Shown: positions 61,848-64,000 of the stretch, one piece after another
Position numbering within the stretch: the stretch's first letter is position 1
Layout of the letters: each line of letters begins with the position of its first letter
Assembly: GCA_002392915.1 (NCBI GenBank)
Contig: DGHQ01000060.1
Location: 14,320 to 78,319, forward strand
DNA from: Bacteroidales bacterium UBA3844
GTDB lineage: Bacteria; Bacteroidota; Bacteroidia; Bacteroidales; Paludibacteraceae
Length of the DNA: 64,000 nucleotides
Reading direction: 5' to 3'
The notes under the pieces: generated by a model
What the model saw: the letters and a program-made list of their open reading frames with translations, nothing else
The model's database searches: none
What the model was told of the DNA's origin: nothing
Position numbers and translations under genes: made by a program

Positions 61848-62597
61848 ATGAAAAGCGAGAATATCCTATTTCTTGATATTGAGACGGTGCCAATGGCATC
61901 AAAACTGGAAGAAGTGCCAGAAGATTTGCGTCATCTGTTCATCGACAAGGTGACCAAGGCGGAAGAAGATCTTACAGAAGAGGAGATCAACCAACGTGGA
62001 GGATTATACGCCGAATTCGGAAAGATTGTCTGCATCTCCGTCGGCCTGCTCCACACCAAAGACGGGCAACGTCATCTCCGCATCAAATCGTTCTATTCCG
62101 ACGATGAGAAGGAGCTTTTGACCGGATTTGCGGACATTGTCAACAAGATGTCGGCGACGGTGCACGGCGATTTGGCACTGTGCGGACACAATTCCAAATC
62201 TTTCGACCTGCCGTTTATCGCCAGACGAATGATAATCAACAACATCCCATTGCCTTACGAACTGCAGACAGCAGGCAAAAAGCCATGGGAGATGAAATGG
62301 ATCGACACGATGGAATTGTGGAGATGTGGCGACACAAGACACTCAGCCACACTCAAACTGCTTTGTGCCGTGTTTGGAATCACAACCCCGAAAGACGATA
62401 TCGACGGCAGCCAAGTGTCCAACGTCTACTACAATGAGCATAATCTCGACAGAATCGCATTCTACTGCGAGAAGGATGTGCGTGCCACGACACAAGTGTA
62501 TCTGAGAATCGTAGGAGAAGAGATTTTGCCCGATGAAAATGTGTATTCAACAACATTCAATCCAGACGGAAGTCGTATAGAAAATGAAAATAAATAA
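61848..62597 (+). CDS. PolB-like 3'-5' exonuclease (DEDD family)
   Basis: 249 residues with the DEDD exonuclease motifs: ILFLDIETVPM (Exo I: Asp, Glu), LCGHNSKSFDLPFIARRM (Exo II: Asp), and FYCEKDVRATTQVYLRI (Exo III: YxxxD type, Asp). It matches the stand-alone family related to the DNA polymerase B exonuclease domain. Presumably degrades DNA or RNA ends; physiological role unknown. It overlaps the start of the YbaK-like gene by 14 bp. Confidence 0.92.
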   Translation: MKSENILFLDIETVPMASKLEEVPEDLRHLFIDKVTKAEEDLTEEEINQRGGLYAEFGKIVCISVGLLHTKDGQRHLRIKSFYSDDEKELLTGFADIVNKMSATVHGDLALCGHNSKSFDLPFIARRMIINNIPLPYELQTAGKKPWEMKWIDTMELWRCGDTRHSATLKLLCAVFGITTPKDDIDGSQVSNVYYNEHNLDRIAFYCEKDVRATTQVYLRIVGEEILPDENVYSTTFNPDGSRIENENK

Positions 62598-63063
62598 GAC
62601 GAATGCGGCCCGTATACTCGACCGTAACAAGATCAAATATGAGCTCATCCCATACGAAGTGGATGAGAATGATTTGAGTGCACAGCATATTGTGGCTCAA
62701 CTTGGAGAGGACATCAACTGCGTCTTCAAGACACTCGTGCTTAAAGGCGACAAGACAGGATTCTTCGTCTGCGTCATTCCCGGCGACAAGACCGTAGATC
62801 TGAAGAAAGCGGCAAAAGTGTCGGGCAATAAAAACTGCGACCTGATACCGATGAAAGATCTTCTTGCCACAACCGGATACATACGTGGAGGATGCAGTCC
62901 ACTCGGAATGAAGAAGCCATTCCCCACATTTTTCCACAGCACAGTGACAGAACATGAATACGTCTATGTGTCGGCAGGAGTACGTGGATTGCAGATCAAG
63001 TGTGCGCCAAACGATTTGGTATCGACTGTTGGGGCAAAGATTGAGAATTTGATAGCGGAATAA
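62584..63063 (+). CDS. ybaK: Cys-tRNA(Pro)/aa-tRNA deacylase, YbaK type
   Basis: 159 residues. The YbaK/EbsC fold: NKIKYELIPYEV near the N-terminus, QLGEDINCVFKTLVLKGD (catalytic Lys in the CVFKTL motif), GYIRGGCSPLGMKK (substrate loop) and YVSAGVRGLQIKCAPNDLV. Hydrolyses misacylated Cys-tRNA(Pro). The ATG overlaps the end of the exonuclease gene by 14 bp, indicating coupling. It is the last gene of the unit; repeat copy G follows. Confidence 0.93.
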   Translation: MKINKTNAARILDRNKIKYELIPYEVDENDLSAQHIVAQLGEDINCVFKTLVLKGDKTGFFVCVIPGDKTVDLKKAAKVSGNKNCDLIPMKDLLATTGYIRGGCSPLGMKKPFPTFFHSTVTEHEYVYVSAGVRGLQIKCAPNDLVSTVGAKIENLIAE

Positions 63064-63131
63064 GGAATTTATAATCAAATATTTCCAATATATATGGGCA
63101 GGTTTCACACCTGCCCATAATCATAAAAAAT

Positions 63132-63194
63132 GAGGATTGTTAAGGGCGGAACGCCCTAACCCCACACATCTGCGAGTTCGCAAGAACGAGCAAT
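63132..63194 (+). repeat. REP/MITE-like element, copy G (short form)
   Basis: GAGGATTGTTAAGGGC-GGAAC-GCCCTAACCCC and TGCGAGTTC-GCAA-GAACGAGCA; the inverse of copy D, which it matches closely. It may act as the ybaK terminator. Confidence 0.75.
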
Positions 63195-63257
63195 CAAAAT
63201 GTATGAGCGTATAATAAGTATTTGATATGGCTTTGACCATACTACATTCTCATGTCT

Positions 63258-63440
63258 TCAATTCAAAAGACTCAACCGTATTTCATTCTCAATTATTTTA
63301 AGAGCGTCTTCAAGATCCTTGATAACTGAATTGTATTCATCCGACAATTCATCGACACATACACTTTCCACTTCATCGTAAAGTAAATTTCTGGCATTGG
63401 AAATAGCACTTTTTATTAATTCTAAATCTTCAGCACCCAT
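63258..63440 (-). CDS. small acidic helical protein
   Basis: 60 residues from ATG 63440; a longer frame to 63542 would add AT-coded residues (ending YIKNHN) and is less likely. The sequence (GAEDLELIKSAISNARNLLYDEVES...EYNSVIKDLEDALKIIENEI) is acidic and helical with a heptad-like Leu/Ile pattern. Not recognised. It could be an antitoxin-like or regulatory peptide, but nothing supports a specific role. No partner gene is adjacent. Confidence 0.45.
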   Translation of the reverse strand: MGAEDLELIKSAISNARNLLYDEVESVCVDELSDEYNSVIKDLEDALKIIENEIRLSLLN

Positions 63441-63576
63441 ATTATGATTTTTTATATATACGCGAAAATAACATATTGTTTTTAAGATTATATAGTTTTC
63501 ATCTAAATAACGTGAGTTCAAAAATTGTAATCTACAAATCATTTTCCACTTTCTGATTGAATTTTCTCCTTTTTTT

Positions 63577-63704
63577 TCTCATAAAAAAGCGTAGTCGTTC
63601 TCTGTTAACTTTGTATCTCAGTGGTTTTATTTAATTCGGTGTGCTCGCCTTCGGCTCGCATTAGAAAGGGGGGTTAGGGCGTTTCGCCCTTAACAATCCT
63701 CAAA
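63577..63704 (-). repeat. REP/MITE-like element, copy H (long form)
   Basis: GTGCTCGCCTTCGGCTCGCA and GGGCGTTTCGCCC, ending TTAACAATCCTC. More diverged in the first half than copies B, C and F. Confidence 0.75.
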
Positions 63705-63755
63705 CTCTATACCCAAACTTAACAAGTTTATGAAATCGAATAAAAATCCGTCATT

Positions 63756-64000
63756 TTTTGAGTAAAATCAAATCCACTTTTGAGTAAAATTCCATCCACT
63801 TTTGAGTAAAATTCCATCCAATTTTGAGTAAAATTCCATCCAATTTTGAGTAAAATCCCATCCAATTTTGAGTAAATTCCGCTCTACTTTTGAGTAAATT
63901 TTGCTCTACTTTTGAGTAAATTTCGTTCCACTTTTGAGTAAATTTCGTTCCAATTTTGAGTAAAATCCCATCCAATTTTGAGTAAATCCAGCTCCACTTT
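63756..64000. repeat. tandem array, exact 22-bp period, at least 11 copies
   Basis: GAGTAAA starts at 63760 and recurs every 22 bp with no slip to 63980 (11 copies); the array runs off the window. The unit is TTTTGAGTAAAATTCCATCC plus two bases, with variants in the second half (ATCCCATCCAA, TTCCGCTCTAC, TTTCGTTCCAC). No unique spacers, so not CRISPR. On the minus strand it is open for 74 codons, but the peptide merely repeats and is not a credible gene. It is probably an operator-like or structural array belonging to a neighbour beyond the edge. Confidence 0.95.

Noticed and set aside
63751..63975. 74-codon minus-strand gene
   Set aside because: It is the direct translation of the 22-bp array and simply repeats a 22-residue pattern; no start context.
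63756..64000. CRISPR array
   Set aside because: 22-bp units follow each other directly without spacers.

Overview
The window is chromosomal DNA from a member of the Bacteroidetes, most likely the order Bacteroidales. The evidence is a low GC content, many promoters of the Bacteroidetes -7 type (TAnnTTTG), little sign of Shine-Dalgarno sequences, a type IX secretion sorting domain, and a typical Bacteroidales gene set (OmpH/Skp, an AspT-like transporter with RCK domains, SpoIID-like protein, nadB, menE, two-domain universal stress protein). The family or genus cannot be fixed from the sequence alone. No rRNA, tRNA, CRISPR array or complete insertion sequence was recognised.

Layout. 0-6.2 kb: a TPR protein cut by the window edge, a TerB/J-domain membrane chaperone, a large secreted CHU_C protein and an XRE regulator. 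6.2-7.3 kb is an AT-rich non-coding stretch. 7.3-8.9 kb: LolA-like protein and thioredoxin reductase. 8.9-10.8 kb: a SatD-like/DUF3307 operon preceded by a striking 13-copy, exactly 29-bp array whose inverted repeats overlap minus-strand promoter boxes. 11-25.4 kb is mostly housekeeping (DUF6055 metallopeptidase-like protein, SpoIID, mfd, ileS, trmD). 25.5-27.5 kb is a small accessory patch with a decayed gene copy, a polyvalent-protein-type kinase domain and a possible frameshift. 27.5-40.3 kb: transporter, sacsin-like ATPase with a membrane partner, a degenerate NlpC/P60 protein, menE, a CrtI-like oxidoreductase, nadB, pepD and ompH.

40.6-58.2 kb is rich in accessory genes: an AT-rich protein with a PD-(D/E)XK-like nuclease motif, two separate AbiL/RloA-RloB-type ATPase plus Toprim pairs, a YD-repeat-like secreted protein, a tandem pair of nearly identical ECF sigma factors, and an unrecognised translationally coupled gene pair with Gly/Ala-rich membrane-type segments. 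Core genes (rlmI, an M48 protease, a DUF1848 protein) are interspersed. 58.4-63.1 kb returns to small housekeeping genes (Sel1, DUF4377, YqaE/Pmp3, flavin reductase, GNAT, universal stress protein, PolB-like exonuclease, YbaK). The window ends inside a second exact-period array (22 bp).

Several families of intergenic repeats run through the window: an eight-copy REP/MITE-like element carrying two hairpins (one copy has 29-bp terminal inverted repeats), GACGCAC and GACGTTG palindromes, and a terminator-like GCATTTCGC element. One GACGCAC palindrome appears to lie in frame inside a coding sequence. The most promising unexplained structure is the SatD-like/DUF3307 operon with its operator-like array. 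The SatD-like protein carries the sequence landmarks of a class III nucleotide cyclase fused to a helix-turn-helix, next to a multi-pass membrane protein.
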